Below, piece by piece: positions 17,046-25,535 of a stretch of 64,000 nucleotides of DNA. This DNA comes from Natronomonas gomsonensis. Lineage in GTDB: Archaea > Halobacteriota > Halobacteria > Halobacteriales > Haloarculaceae. A program made the translations under genes and the position numbers. The stretch spans positions 1,240,001 through 1,304,000 of the forward strand of contig NZ_CP101323.1 of NCBI RefSeq assembly GCF_024300825.1, given 5' to 3'. The notes below the pieces were generated by a model. It was given only the letters and a program-made list of their open reading frames with translations, made no database searches and was not told where the DNA came from. Each line of letters begins with the position of its first letter. Within the stretch, counting starts at the first letter, position 1.

Positions 17046-20000
17046 TCAGATTTCGAACTCGAATCGTGCCCCACCGTCAGTACCCTCCGTGACGGACACG
17101 CTCCAGCCGTGTGCCTTCGCGATATCGGCTACAATCGAGAGGCCGAAGCCGGTTCCGCCCTCCGTCGACGTGACGCCGTGGTCGAAGACCTTCGTTCGGT
17201 TCTCCGGTGGAATCCCCTTGCCGTCGTCTTCGACGTAGAAGCCATCGCCGCCATCGAGTTTCCCGACGGTGATGGTGACGTCGGAACCGCCGTGTTCGAC
17301 TGCATTCCGAAAGAGGTTCTCGAAGAGTTGTGTCAGACGCCCCCCATCAGCAGTCACGGTCTGGATCTCATCGGCAACGGTCAGCGTTGCCTCAGCGGTA
17401 TCGACGTACCCCCACGCCTCCGTCGTTACTGTTCTGAGGTCGACCTCTCCCGTGTCCGTAACTATCGATTCGCCGCGTGCAAGCGTCAGGAGGTCGCGGA
17501 TGAGTCGCTCCATGCGGTCGTGTGCCGACTCGATTCGCTCCAGATGGTCGTGGTCGCCCGTTTCCTCGACGATTTCGAGAAATCCCTTGGCGACCGAAAG
17601 CGGGTTCCGGAGGTCGTGGGCGACGACACTGGCGAACTCATCGAGCCGTTCGTTCTGCCGCTGGAGTTCCGCTTCCCGACTCGAGCGGGCGAATGCCGCC
17701 TCGACGGTCGCACCGAGTATCTGGAACAAATCGATATCCGTATCCGAGAATTGCTGTTCGTGGGACGCACCGACTCCGATGAGTCCGAACTCACCCAAGG
17801 GGACGAACAGACCACGTTGGAGGTCCACGTCGGACTCCGAAAGCGCCGTCTTACTCCGAATATCGTCGTATACACGCATTTCGGAGGCCTCGAAGGCGTC
17901 CCATGCAAGACTCTCTCCGGGCTGTAGCCGCGGCAATTCCCCGAGTATCTCACCTGTACGCTCACTGGCAGTCAGTGGGACGAGAGCCTCGCTTTGGCCG
18001 GAATATTCCCAGATACCAGTGAGTTCGAATCCGAGAATCTCGACAGCTGCCTTGACAGCGATATCGCCGACTTCTTCGTTCGACTGTGCGCCGCTGAGTC
18101 GCTGGGCGGTCCCCTGAAGCGAGCGGAGTTTCGTCTCCAGTTGTTTCTGGTCGGTAATGTCCTCTAAGACCGCGAGTATGCTCGTTATTTCTCCATTCGC
18201 GTCGGTAATCGGGGCGACCGACAGGAGCAAGTCCAGTTCAGTTCCGTCTTTCCTTTTCCGTTTTATCTCTTGGCTACGAATCCGTTCGCCGTTCAGGGCT
18301 CGCTCTCGATGTGATGTGAACTCGTCCTGTTTGTCTTCGGGTACTATCGGATTGAACTCGCCAAGGACTTCCGCCCGCGACCAACCGAACATTTTCTCGG
18401 CCTCATCGTTCCATCGGGTGACGTTGCCGTCAGTGTCGATTTCCATCACGGTGAGGGGTGTGGCTTCGATGAGGGATTCCAACCGCTGGTTCGTCGTCTC
18501 GAGGTCGTGTTCTCGATTGACCTGTTCGGTCACGTTCCGAGCGATGCCGACGATTCGGACGGTTTCGCCGTCAACGATGACTGGCGCGAGACTCGTCTCC
18601 CAGAACCGTGCATCCGCAGCGATATCTAACTCCTCGCGATAGGAAATCGGCCCGCCCTGCTCGACGCAGCGACGGTAATTCACTTCGATTTTCCCACCCC
18701 GTTCCGCACCGAATACCTCTCGCGGTGTCTGCCCCAGGACCTCCTCAGTCGTGAGTCCCGTCTGTGTTTCGTATCCGGGACTGAGTCGGGCGAACTCGAA
18801 TCGGGGGTCATCACCCGTTGTATCGACATCGAGTAAGAATATCGCATCCCCAGAGGTCTCAAGCAGTGCCTCGTATTCCTCCGCGAGTTCTTGATATTCC
18901 CGTTCTTGGGCTGTTCGCTCCGTCACATCTTGAAATACGCCTCGAAGAACGGGCGTATCGTGTCGTCGGCTGTCGACACGCTCGCCCCACGCCCGCACGT
19001 TACGAGTTTCACCGTCGGCTCGAATCAATCGGAGGTCGAGGTCGTAGGGCTCCCCGTCCTCGATTACTTGGTTGACTGCTGCGGTAATCGTTCCGCGGTC
19101 GTCAGGATGATAAAACTCGATAGCATCCTCCAGAGAGGGTTCGTAGTCGTCACCGACGCCGTGAATCCGACGGACACCATCGGACCACTCGAGGTCGCCC
19201 GTCGACGAGAAGTACTCCCAGACGCCGATGTCTGCGATATCCTGTGCATGTTCGAAGAGGAAATCGCGCCGTTCGAGTTTCGCTCGGTCCACACTTCGTG
19301 TTACCTCGGCACTCACGAGTTCCGATAGCAGTTCGACAAACGTTCGCTCGAACGCCCCGAAGGAGTCCGAGCGGGTGGTCGGACTGGAGAAGTTGACCGT
19401 CCCGTAGCGGTCGTCGTTTACGACGAGCGGCACGCCGATGTACGATTCCAGCTCGAATTCAAGGTAGGCCGGATGGGCCTGTTTCCCGTCGGCGACGGCG
19501 TCGGTGAACGAACAGACCGTATCGCTTTCTATGACCTCCTCACAGTATGTCGATTCGAGGTCGAACGTGTCTCCGGTTTCGATATCGGAATCCGGCGCGT
19601 GAACCGCACGAACCGTGTAGTCGCCGTCGTGGATGTGTGAGACGATTCCGATTTCCAGCCCCAGAGTCCGACAGCCGACTTCCAGCAGTTCCCGAAGGCG
19701 AGTATCGGTGGAGACGCTGCTTTCGGCCATGATGCCCTGGAGTTCCCGGAGTGCATCGCGCTCTCGTTGTAATTGTCGTTTGATGTCGCTTTGTTCCGTG
19801 ACATCCCGGGCGACGACGAGCACTTGTCGACTTCTGCCGCTCCGAAACGGCGTAAAGCGCACGTCGAACGTCCGCTCTCCACGACCAGTTTCGATGTCGA
19901 GTTGCAGGTCCGAATCGTACGGCTCGGTTACGCCCCCATCACTCTCCACCTCATCAAGCGTCGATTCGACTGCGTTCCGGAATCGCTCTGCGTTGGGGGC

Positions 20001-20945
20001 AGTAACGCGGTCACCCACGACCGCTTCGAGGGGTTGTCCTTCGAGTTGCGTCGACTGACCACCACCGACGAGCCGTCGGGAGGCCGCATTCGTAAACTGG
20101 ACGATACCCGCTTCGTCGACGACGAACACGATATCGTGGATGTTCTGCAGAATCGTTTCACTGCGTTGTAGCTGTATGTCTTGCTGACGCTCGGCTGTAA
20201 TTTCCCGTGAAAAGACGGTCAGACCGTTATCGTCGGGGAACACCCGTATCTCGACCCAGTAATCGAGCGGGGGGCCGAGACGCTGCTCGAACGACGCCGG
20301 TTCACCGGTCTCCATTGCGGTTCGATATCTGTCTTCGAGTTCGGTACCGACAATCGAGGGGAATTCCTCCCAGAGGATGCCTCCGACGACGGCATCGCGG
20401 TCGCAGCCGACACGTTCGGCCATTTTTTCGTTTAGGTACTCGATGCGCCACTCCTCGTCGACGGCGTAAATCGCGTCAGTCGCGCGTTCGAGCGTCCGCT
20501 GGAAGCGGTCGGACATCCGCTCGGCGAACGCTTCTTTGCGGGCCGCCGCAACGAGGGTCCGAATGCGGCGTGCGAGTAACTCGAAGTTGTCCTGTCTCGC
20601 GTCGACAGGGATGTAATCGGAGACGTCCGCCTGCATCGCTTCACTCGCGATCCGTTCGCTCCCACGACCGGTAAATAGGATAGTCGGAAGGTCGTACTGT
20701 TCGGCTCGGATTCGTTTCAAGAAATCGATGCCGGTACCCTCGGGCAGCGAATAGGCGGTCACCACACAGTCGATTGGAGACGTCGAAAGCTGTTCGAAGG
20801 CCGCTTCCGGAGTTTCGACGGTCGTAACTTCGAGCACCGACGAGGCGTTCAGAAGCTTCGTCTCTGCCAATTCGGCAAAATCGGTGTCGTCGTTCACATA
20901 CAGAACGTGAATAGCCTCGGAATCCCCGTCATCTGCATGACCCAT
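17046..20945 (-). CDS. Giant hybrid sensor histidine kinase: degenerate receiver, five PAS, two GAF, HisKA-HATPase
   Basis: Numbering from the ATG at 20945 (1299 aa), chosen because a TATA-like box lies about 28 bp upstream; in-frame ATGs at 20951 and 20975 are alternatives. Order: receiver about 12-130, PAS about 148-255 and 262-383, GAF about 405-550, PAS about 561-680, 688-805 and 816-935, GAF about 945-1085, HisKA with the phospho-His in VVAHDLRNP (about 1110), and HATPase with N-box LFRNAVEH, DDGKGIPP and GTGFGLSIV. In the receiver the acidic patch 'VNDD' is present, but the position of the phospho-acceptor Asp reads Ala (VVTAYSLPEG). It has no membrane segment, so cytosolic sensing is likely. 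The RR-HEAT-GT2 operon lies just upstream, on the same strand. Confidence 0.92.
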   Translation of the reverse strand: MGHADDGDSEAIHVLYVNDDTDFAELAETKLLNASSVLEVTTVETPEAAFEQLSTSPIDCVVTAYSLPEGTGIDFLKRIRAEQYDLPTILFTGRGSERIASEAMQADVSDYIPVDARQDNFELLARRIRTLVAAARKEAFAERMSDRFQRTLERATDAIYAVDEEWRIEYLNEKMAERVGCDRDAVVGGILWEEFPSIVGTELEDRYRTAMETGEPASFEQRLGPPLDYWVEIRVFPDDNGLTVFSREITAERQQDIQLQRSETILQNIHDIVFVVDEAGIVQFTNAASRRLVGGGQSTQLEGQPLEAVVGDRVTAPNAERFRNAVESTLDEVESDGGVTEPYDSDLQLDIETGRGERTFDVRFTPFRSGRSRQVLVVARDVTEQSDIKRQLQRERDALRELQGIMAESSVSTDTRLRELLEVGCRTLGLEIGIVSHIHDGDYTVRAVHAPDSDIETGDTFDLESTYCEEVIESDTVCSFTDAVADGKQAHPAYLEFELESYIGVPLVVNDDRYGTVNFSSPTTRSDSFGAFERTFVELLSELVSAEVTRSVDRAKLERRDFLFEHAQDIADIGVWEYFSSTGDLEWSDGVRRIHGVGDDYEPSLEDAIEFYHPDDRGTITAAVNQVIEDGEPYDLDLRLIRADGETRNVRAWGERVDSRRHDTPVLRGVFQDVTERTAQEREYQELAEEYEALLETSGDAIFLLDVDTTGDDPRFEFARLSPGYETQTGLTTEEVLGQTPREVFGAERGGKIEVNYRRCVEQGGPISYREELDIAADARFWETSLAPVIVDGETVRIVGIARNVTEQVNREHDLETTNQRLESLIEATPLTVMEIDTDGNVTRWNDEAEKMFGWSRAEVLGEFNPIVPEDKQDEFTSHRERALNGERIRSQEIKRKRKDGTELDLLLSVAPITDANGEITSILAVLEDITDQKQLETKLRSLQGTAQRLSGAQSNEEVGDIAVKAAVEILGFELTGIWEYSGQSEALVPLTASERTGEILGELPRLQPGESLAWDAFEASEMRVYDDIRSKTALSESDVDLQRGLFVPLGEFGLIGVGASHEQQFSDTDIDLFQILGATVEAAFARSSREAELQRQNERLDEFASVVAHDLRNPLSVAKGFLEIVEETGDHDHLERIESAHDRMERLIRDLLTLARGESIVTDTGEVDLRTVTTEAWGYVDTAEATLTVADEIQTVTADGGRLTQLFENLFRNAVEHGGSDVTITVGKLDGGDGFYVEDDGKGIPPENRTKVFDHGVTSTEGGTGFGLSIVADIAKAHGWSVSVTEGTDGGARFEFEI

Positions 20946-20967
20946 TACCATAACTAGGCGGTGCGGT

Positions 20968-20977
20968 CTTATCAATC
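20968..20977 (-). promoter_or_regulatory. TATA-like box for the giant kinase gene
   Basis: Minus-strand string attgataag, centred about 28 bp before the ATG at 20945. Supports this start as leaderless. Confidence 0.4.
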
Positions 20978-21041
20978 GTTTGTCCCAGCGCGTGTTCGTG
21001 GTGGAATCGGTGGGGCCGACGTCACAGCGATGGGAACGGAG

Positions 21042-22451
21042 TCAGTCGGAGTCGAACCCCGAGCGCTGCATCTCGCCCCACGACGTGTCCCCGCGCAGGT
21101 ATTCATAGAGACCGCGCCACGCGATTAGCGTCTTCCACTGTCGGAAGCCGAAGTTTTCGAGGATGCCATACCCCAACAGACGGAGGACCTGCTTCGGGCG
21201 GTCGTACCGCCTGAAACTCCAGACTTCGCTGAGAATCCCGAACCAGGACAGAAACACGCCGAATCCGACCGTCAGCCCGAAATACAGGAGGACGAACGAC
21301 GCGTCGGCGGCCCCGATGAGGAACGCCAGCGGAACGAGTACGTATCCGAACCCCTCGACGAGCGGTCCAAGCACCTCAGCGAGCAGGAAGGCCGGGTACC
21401 CGAACACGCCGGGCGACCCGTATCGTCGCCTGCCAATCATCTTCCGATGGCGAGCCATCGTATCGAGGAGGCCCCGATACCAGCGGCGTCGCTGTCGGCT
21501 GAACGTGGCGGGTGATTCCGGTACCTCCGTCCAGACGACGGGTTCGGGGACGAATTCCACGTTGTACGCTCTGTCCTGTTCCCGGAGGTATCGGTGTAGC
21601 CGAAGCGTCAACTCGAAGTCCTCGGTTATGCTTTCGGTCTCGTAGCCTCCGACTTCCCGGACGAGGTCGGTCCGAAAGACGCCGAATGCGCCCGATATCA
21701 ACATCAGGGCGTTCAGCCGGTCGAGACCCAATCGACCCGAGTAGAAGGCCCGCAAGTACTCCATCGTCTGGAGACCGGCGAGACGATTATCGGGGAGGTT
21801 CACCGACTTGATTGTGCCGTTCTCAATCGTACATCCGTTTGCGACGCGGATGGTCCCACCGGTCGCGACGGTCTCCTCCGGTCGTTCCAAAAACGGTTCG
21901 ACCGCCTGCAAAAGCCCATCCCTGTCGATAATCGAATCGGCGTCGATTGTACAGAAAAGCGGCTGCTCGGCCAGCCAGATACCGGCGTTGACCGCGTCAG
22001 CACGCCCCCCGTTTTCCTTATCGACGACCCGAAGTCCGGGCGCGTCTTCGGAGCGATACACCGCTTCAATCGGTTCGCTCGGGATTTCGAACGGGACGTC
22101 CGCGTCTATCGGGTGGAGGTCGAACGCCGAACGAAGCCGAGAGAGCGTCTCGTCATCCGACCCGTCGTTGACGACCACGATTTCGAGTTCGGGATAGTTG
22201 AGATTCAACAGTGACTGAACGCTTTCGACGATGACTGCTTCCTCGTTGTATGCGGGAACGACGACGGTCACCCCCGGGAAGAACGGGGAAGAAAACCGCT
22301 GATACATCGTTCCTGCGGCTTGCCGTTTCAGGTCCGAACGGAGTTCGAACAGGGCGGCGATGTGGACGGTCAGATACATCCCGTTGACCAACAGGTAATA
22401 CCCCAGAACGAACCACCCGATGACGAGCAACGCCTCGGCGATGGACGTCAT
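21042..22451 (-). CDS. Processive family 2 glycosyltransferase, membrane-bound
   Basis: A 469-residue protein with one or two N-terminal membrane segments, a cytosolic GT-A domain, and three to four C-terminal membrane segments. Catalytic motifs of processive GT2 enzymes are all seen: PAYNE near 66, VVNDGS (Asp96), the DAD motif (CTIDADS, 170-172), TED (276-278) and the QxxRW-type QRRRW (320-324). This layout is shared by cellulose, hyaluronan and poly-GlcNAc synthases, so it probably makes and extrudes a polysaccharide. No PilZ domain is seen. Its start overlaps the HEAT-repeat gene by 4 bp, and that gene overlaps the response regulator, giving one coupled operon. Confidence 0.92.
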   Translation of the reverse strand: MTSIAEALLVIGWFVLGYYLLVNGMYLTVHIAALFELRSDLKRQAAGTMYQRFSSPFFPGVTVVVPAYNEEAVIVESVQSLLNLNYPELEIVVVNDGSDDETLSRLRSAFDLHPIDADVPFEIPSEPIEAVYRSEDAPGLRVVDKENGGRADAVNAGIWLAEQPLFCTIDADSIIDRDGLLQAVEPFLERPEETVATGGTIRVANGCTIENGTIKSVNLPDNRLAGLQTMEYLRAFYSGRLGLDRLNALMLISGAFGVFRTDLVREVGGYETESITEDFELTLRLHRYLREQDRAYNVEFVPEPVVWTEVPESPATFSRQRRRWYRGLLDTMARHRKMIGRRRYGSPGVFGYPAFLLAEVLGPLVEGFGYVLVPLAFLIGAADASFVLLYFGLTVGFGVFLSWFGILSEVWSFRRYDRPKQVLRLLGYGILENFGFRQWKTLIAWRGLYEYLRGDTSWGEMQRSGFDSD

Positions 22452-23539
22452 TGTTCCGTCTCGCTTCGTGTCGGTTCAGTCGAGGCGAGAACCCAGTCTC
22501 GCGCTGCCGAACTCGCAGGGGTGAGTTCGCTCTCGGGGATGGACGTCGCCCGCTCGCCGAGGGCGGAAATCGCATCGATTGCGGCCCGCGTGTTCGATTC
22601 CGACCGGAGGGCGTTTCGGAGCGCGTTCACCGACGCCTCGTCATCCCAACTTCCGAGCATCTGATACACCGCCTGTCGGACAGGTGGGGAGTCGTCCGTT
22701 CGTACTTGCTCGATTTCGATAGCGGAGCGAACGCCGTCGTGCCAGCCGTACCCGACGAGTGCGTTCGCTGCCGCCACCCGGACGTTCGGTGACTCACTCA
22801 CGAAGAGAAAGCCAATCCAATCGAGAGGCGTATCCGGACTCGCCGGGCCAGCGGTACCGATTACCCGCAGGACCTGAATGAGTCGCGACTCGGACCACTC
22901 GTGGTAGGACTCCTTGGTGCGTGTGAACAACAGGTCTGGTGAGAGTTTGTTGAGTTGATACAGTGTGTCCATGCCCAGTACCGACAGTGGCCCCGTACCG
23001 CGCAGTAATAGCTCGGTCCCCTCTTCGGTCGCGTTCGCGCGGTCCTGCTCGTAAAGCACCCGAGCGGCCGCCGCTCTCGTTTCCGGATGGCCCCCACACG
23101 TCGCTTCGAGCGTCTCGATGGTGACATCGATATCGAGGCGAGCAATCCAGTGAAGTGCCCGGCGGCGTTCGAGGTGGTCTCCCTCGTGGAGTTTCCGTCG
23201 GGCTTTCTCGCCGATTCCGAGCGCGTAGCCGAGTTGCTGGAGCGACTCCCGGTCGCCGCCACGTATTCGGTGTAGATATTCCTCTAACAGGTCTTCTGCG
23301 ACACGTCGCTCAGTCCCACTCAGGCCGCCGACCCACGCTTCCCACTCGGGGTCCGTCGCCTCCATTCGGCTGAGAAGTGCCTGCCGGACCTGTGGCCGTA
23401 CGTCCGCAAGTCGGTTATCCCGTCGCGCCGACAGAACCGACCGGGCGACGGTCGATGTGCCGACGACGGCCAGTAGACCCGTTATGAAAGCGCCGATGAG
23501 AGATAGTGTCTCGAAGGAAACCGCCGAGGCGTTACTCAT
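22448..23539 (-). CDS. Membrane-anchored HEAT-repeat protein
   Basis: A 363-residue protein with one N-terminal membrane segment (about 10-30, 'LSLIGAFITGLLAVVG') and a cytosolic alpha-solenoid. Repeated helical pairs are visible, e.g. 'RRRALHWIARLDIDVTIETL', 'ETRAAAARVLYEQDR', 'NVRVAAANALVGYGWHDGV' and 'PPVRQAVYQMLGSWDDEASV', which match HEAT or PBS-lyase-type repeats. Such solenoids bind partner proteins. It is translationally coupled on both sides (4-bp overlaps) to the response regulator and the GT2 synthase, so a scaffold that links the regulator to the synthase at the membrane is the simplest inference. Confidence 0.85.
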   Translation of the reverse strand: MSNASAVSFETLSLIGAFITGLLAVVGTSTVARSVLSARRDNRLADVRPQVRQALLSRMEATDPEWEAWVGGLSGTERRVAEDLLEEYLHRIRGGDRESLQQLGYALGIGEKARRKLHEGDHLERRRALHWIARLDIDVTIETLEATCGGHPETRAAAARVLYEQDRANATEEGTELLLRGTGPLSVLGMDTLYQLNKLSPDLLFTRTKESYHEWSESRLIQVLRVIGTAGPASPDTPLDWIGFLFVSESPNVRVAAANALVGYGWHDGVRSAIEIEQVRTDDSPPVRQAVYQMLGSWDDEASVNALRNALRSESNTRAAIDAISALGERATSIPESELTPASSAARDWVLASTEPTRSETEQ

Positions 23540-23904
23540 CCAAGCACTCGCTGAATTCGGGCGACAAGTTCGTTCCCCGAGAACGGTTTCGTCATGTAGT
23601 CGGTCGCTCCGGCGTCGAGTGCGCGAACGATGTCGTCTTCTCTCCCGCGTGACGTGAGCATGATGACTTCGACATCGTCGAAGCGTTCGTCATCTCGCAT
23701 CCGGTCGAGAATGCGATACCCGCTCAGTCCGGGCATCATAACGTCGAGTACCATCAAATCAGGAAGGTCGTCCGCGTTCTCGTCAAGATAGCGCCAACAC
23801 TCCTCCCCGTCGGCGACGGCCGTAACGTCGTACCCGTTTTGTAATTTGAATCTGAGGAGTTCTCGCATTTCCTCGTCATCATCAGCGATCAAGATAGAAT
23901 ACAT
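23536..23904 (-). CDS. Single-domain response regulator (receiver only)
   Basis: A 122-residue CheY-like receiver with a complete active site: acidic pair ADDDEE at about 7-12, phospho-acceptor Asp54 in MVLDVMMPG, the conserved Thr/Ser in MLTSRG and Lys in YMTKPFSG. No output domain is present, so it must act by protein-protein contact. It is the first gene of the operon with the HEAT and GT2 genes and overlaps the former by 4 bp. A TATA-like string (taatataac on the minus strand) lies about 40 bp upstream. Candidate kinases are the giant hybrid kinase downstream and the membrane kinase divergently upstream. Confidence 0.93.
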   Translation of the reverse strand: MYSILIADDDEEMRELLRFKLQNGYDVTAVADGEECWRYLDENADDLPDLMVLDVMMPGLSGYRILDRMRDDERFDDVEVIMLTSRGREDDIVRALDAGATDYMTKPFSGNELVARIQRVLG

Positions 23905-24140
23905 ACGTTCAATCGAGGGCTACCGATTGTAGTGGGTCTGTTATATTAGGTGTTCGGAACTTTGGCGACGAACACCGCATCCAGCAGTTGGTACATGGGT
24001 TGCCGCGTGCGATTCGTTCGTCGACATTCCATGAGGCCATCCAGAGTCCGGCTGGCCATCGTCGCCCGTTCGAATCGGCTCAGGAATACGTTTCCTCCGG
24101 GAGGCAAAAGGAGAATACCTTTCAACGGATAGGATAGGGT

Positions 24141-25199
24141 ATGGTGTTTACGACCGAAGCAATCCACCCTCGACATGGGTTTTACGCGTTAGGGTGGCTC
24201 TGTTTCGGGTTCGGAATCGGCCACGGCCTGCTCGAAGCCAACGGATTGGAATCGGTCCTTGAAATGCTCATAATCGTCGGAGTGTCCACAATCGTGTTCC
24301 ATACAGGCTACGGACTTCACGAGCGACCGATTTCACAAGCCGGCCAGTGGCGAGCGTTACTGGAGGGTGTGGTCATAGCCGGGTCGTTTACACTCCTCGC
24401 GGTTGCCGTCTGGGTGACGTGGTCGCTGGACGGAATCAATACCGAACTGAGCTTTCTCCTTGCGTTTGCGGCCTCACTCGGTGCAGCAGTCGGTACTCGG
24501 GGGAGTCTCTATGCGGTCCAATCGAACGAGCAACTGGCCGAGACGGACGACCTCACCAAACTGCTCCGAATCAATCAGCGAGTCCTCCGACACAATCTTC
24601 GGAACGAACTCTCAGTCGCGCTTGGACACCTCGAAAACATCGAGAACGCTGCCGAAACGGACGACTTCGCCCACGACATCGACCTGATTCGCGACCACCT
24701 CGAGGCGCTTCTCGAAACCACCACTCGGACTCGGAAGATCGTTGCCATCTGGGACGACACCGATTCGACCACACTTGAACTGACATCGATAATCGAGAGT
24801 CAGATACAGCAGGTTCGAGAGGACCACCCAACGGGAACGCTCTCCTCGAGGCTGCCGGCGGAGTGTCGGGTGACCGCCCACTCGGCACTCCCACTCGCGA
24901 TTCGTGAGGCACTGACGAACGCAATCGAACACAACTCGGCCGATGTTTCGGTTACCGTGACGGTTGAGTGTCACGACGAGTCGGTCCACCTCACAATCGC
25001 AGACACGGGGACTGGAATCCCGGAAACCGACCGAGAGGCGATAACTCTTCCCGAAGAGACGCCGCTCACCCACACCCGTGGACTCGGACTGTGGATTCTC
25101 TATTGGACAGTCCGAATGTCTGATGGCACGGTCGCCTTCGAGAACAACGAGCCAAGCGGGACCGTCGTTCGCATTACGCTCCCGACCGCATCGTCGTAA
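24141..25199 (+). CDS. Membrane sensor histidine kinase
   Basis: A 352-residue kinase. About four membrane segments fall within residues 12-125, with almost no extracytoplasmic domain, resembling haloarchaeal four-helix sensor kinases. The phospho-His is His151 in RVLRHNLRNELS. The HATPase domain has the N-box LTNAIEHN, the D-box ADTGTGIP and a G-box RGLGLWI. It is transcribed away from the response-regulator operon across a 236-bp gap. The proximity suggests, without proving, that it phosphorylates that receiver. Confidence 0.9.
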   Translation: MVFTTEAIHPRHGFYALGWLCFGFGIGHGLLEANGLESVLEMLIIVGVSTIVFHTGYGLHERPISQAGQWRALLEGVVIAGSFTLLAVAVWVTWSLDGINTELSFLLAFAASLGAAVGTRGSLYAVQSNEQLAETDDLTKLLRINQRVLRHNLRNELSVALGHLENIENAAETDDFAHDIDLIRDHLEALLETTTRTRKIVAIWDDTDSTTLELTSIIESQIQQVREDHPTGTLSSRLPAECRVTAHSALPLAIREALTNAIEHNSADVSVTVTVECHDESVHLTIADTGTGIPETDREAITLPEETPLTHTRGLGLWILYWTVRMSDGTVAFENNEPSGTVVRITLPTASS

Positions 25200-25202
25200 T
25201 CC

Positions 25203-25478
25203 TCAGGTCGAATCCAGTTGATACGTCGACCGCCACCGGCGGCAATCACCGCCACGGCCAAGTCCCACCACCAGAACGTCGTGTACAGCGGTATCGTCGC
25301 GGTCGACGAGTCCGTGTACGTCCCCCTCGACCGGTTTGAGTATCCCGTCGCAGCAGTTTGCCGTCGGGCTGGCAGAAGGACTCGGAACGCCCGTCACGCT
25401 CGAAGGGACGGCTGCGGCCGATGACCGCGCGAGTATCTGCTCACCTATCGGTGGGGCGAAGCCATCACCGATGACTGA
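25203..25478 (+). pseudogene. Probable decayed 3' end of an unrecognised gene
   Basis: This stretch has no intact gene, but several plus-strand frames contain protein-like pieces that would join only through frameshifts. Examples are 'VVYSGIVAVDESVYVPLDRF', then 'CQFAVGLAEGLGTPVTLEG', then 'REYLLTYRWGEAITDD' followed by a stop at 25476-25478. The last two pieces resemble the C-terminal part of a sensory or output domain. I treat it as a degraded remnant with at least two frameshifts; the parent family is not identified. Confidence 0.35.
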
Positions 25479-25505
25479 AGCACCGAATCCTATCGCGGTG
25501 AACAG

Positions 25506-25511
25506 TTATTT
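25506..25511 (+). promoter_or_regulatory. TATA-like box for the NTPase-TPR gene
   Basis: The string ttattt is centred 28 bp before the ATG at 25536. This fits a leaderless transcript and confirms the start. Confidence 0.4.
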
Positions 25512-25535
25512 CCCGGATAGGGCTCGTGTCTGCAT

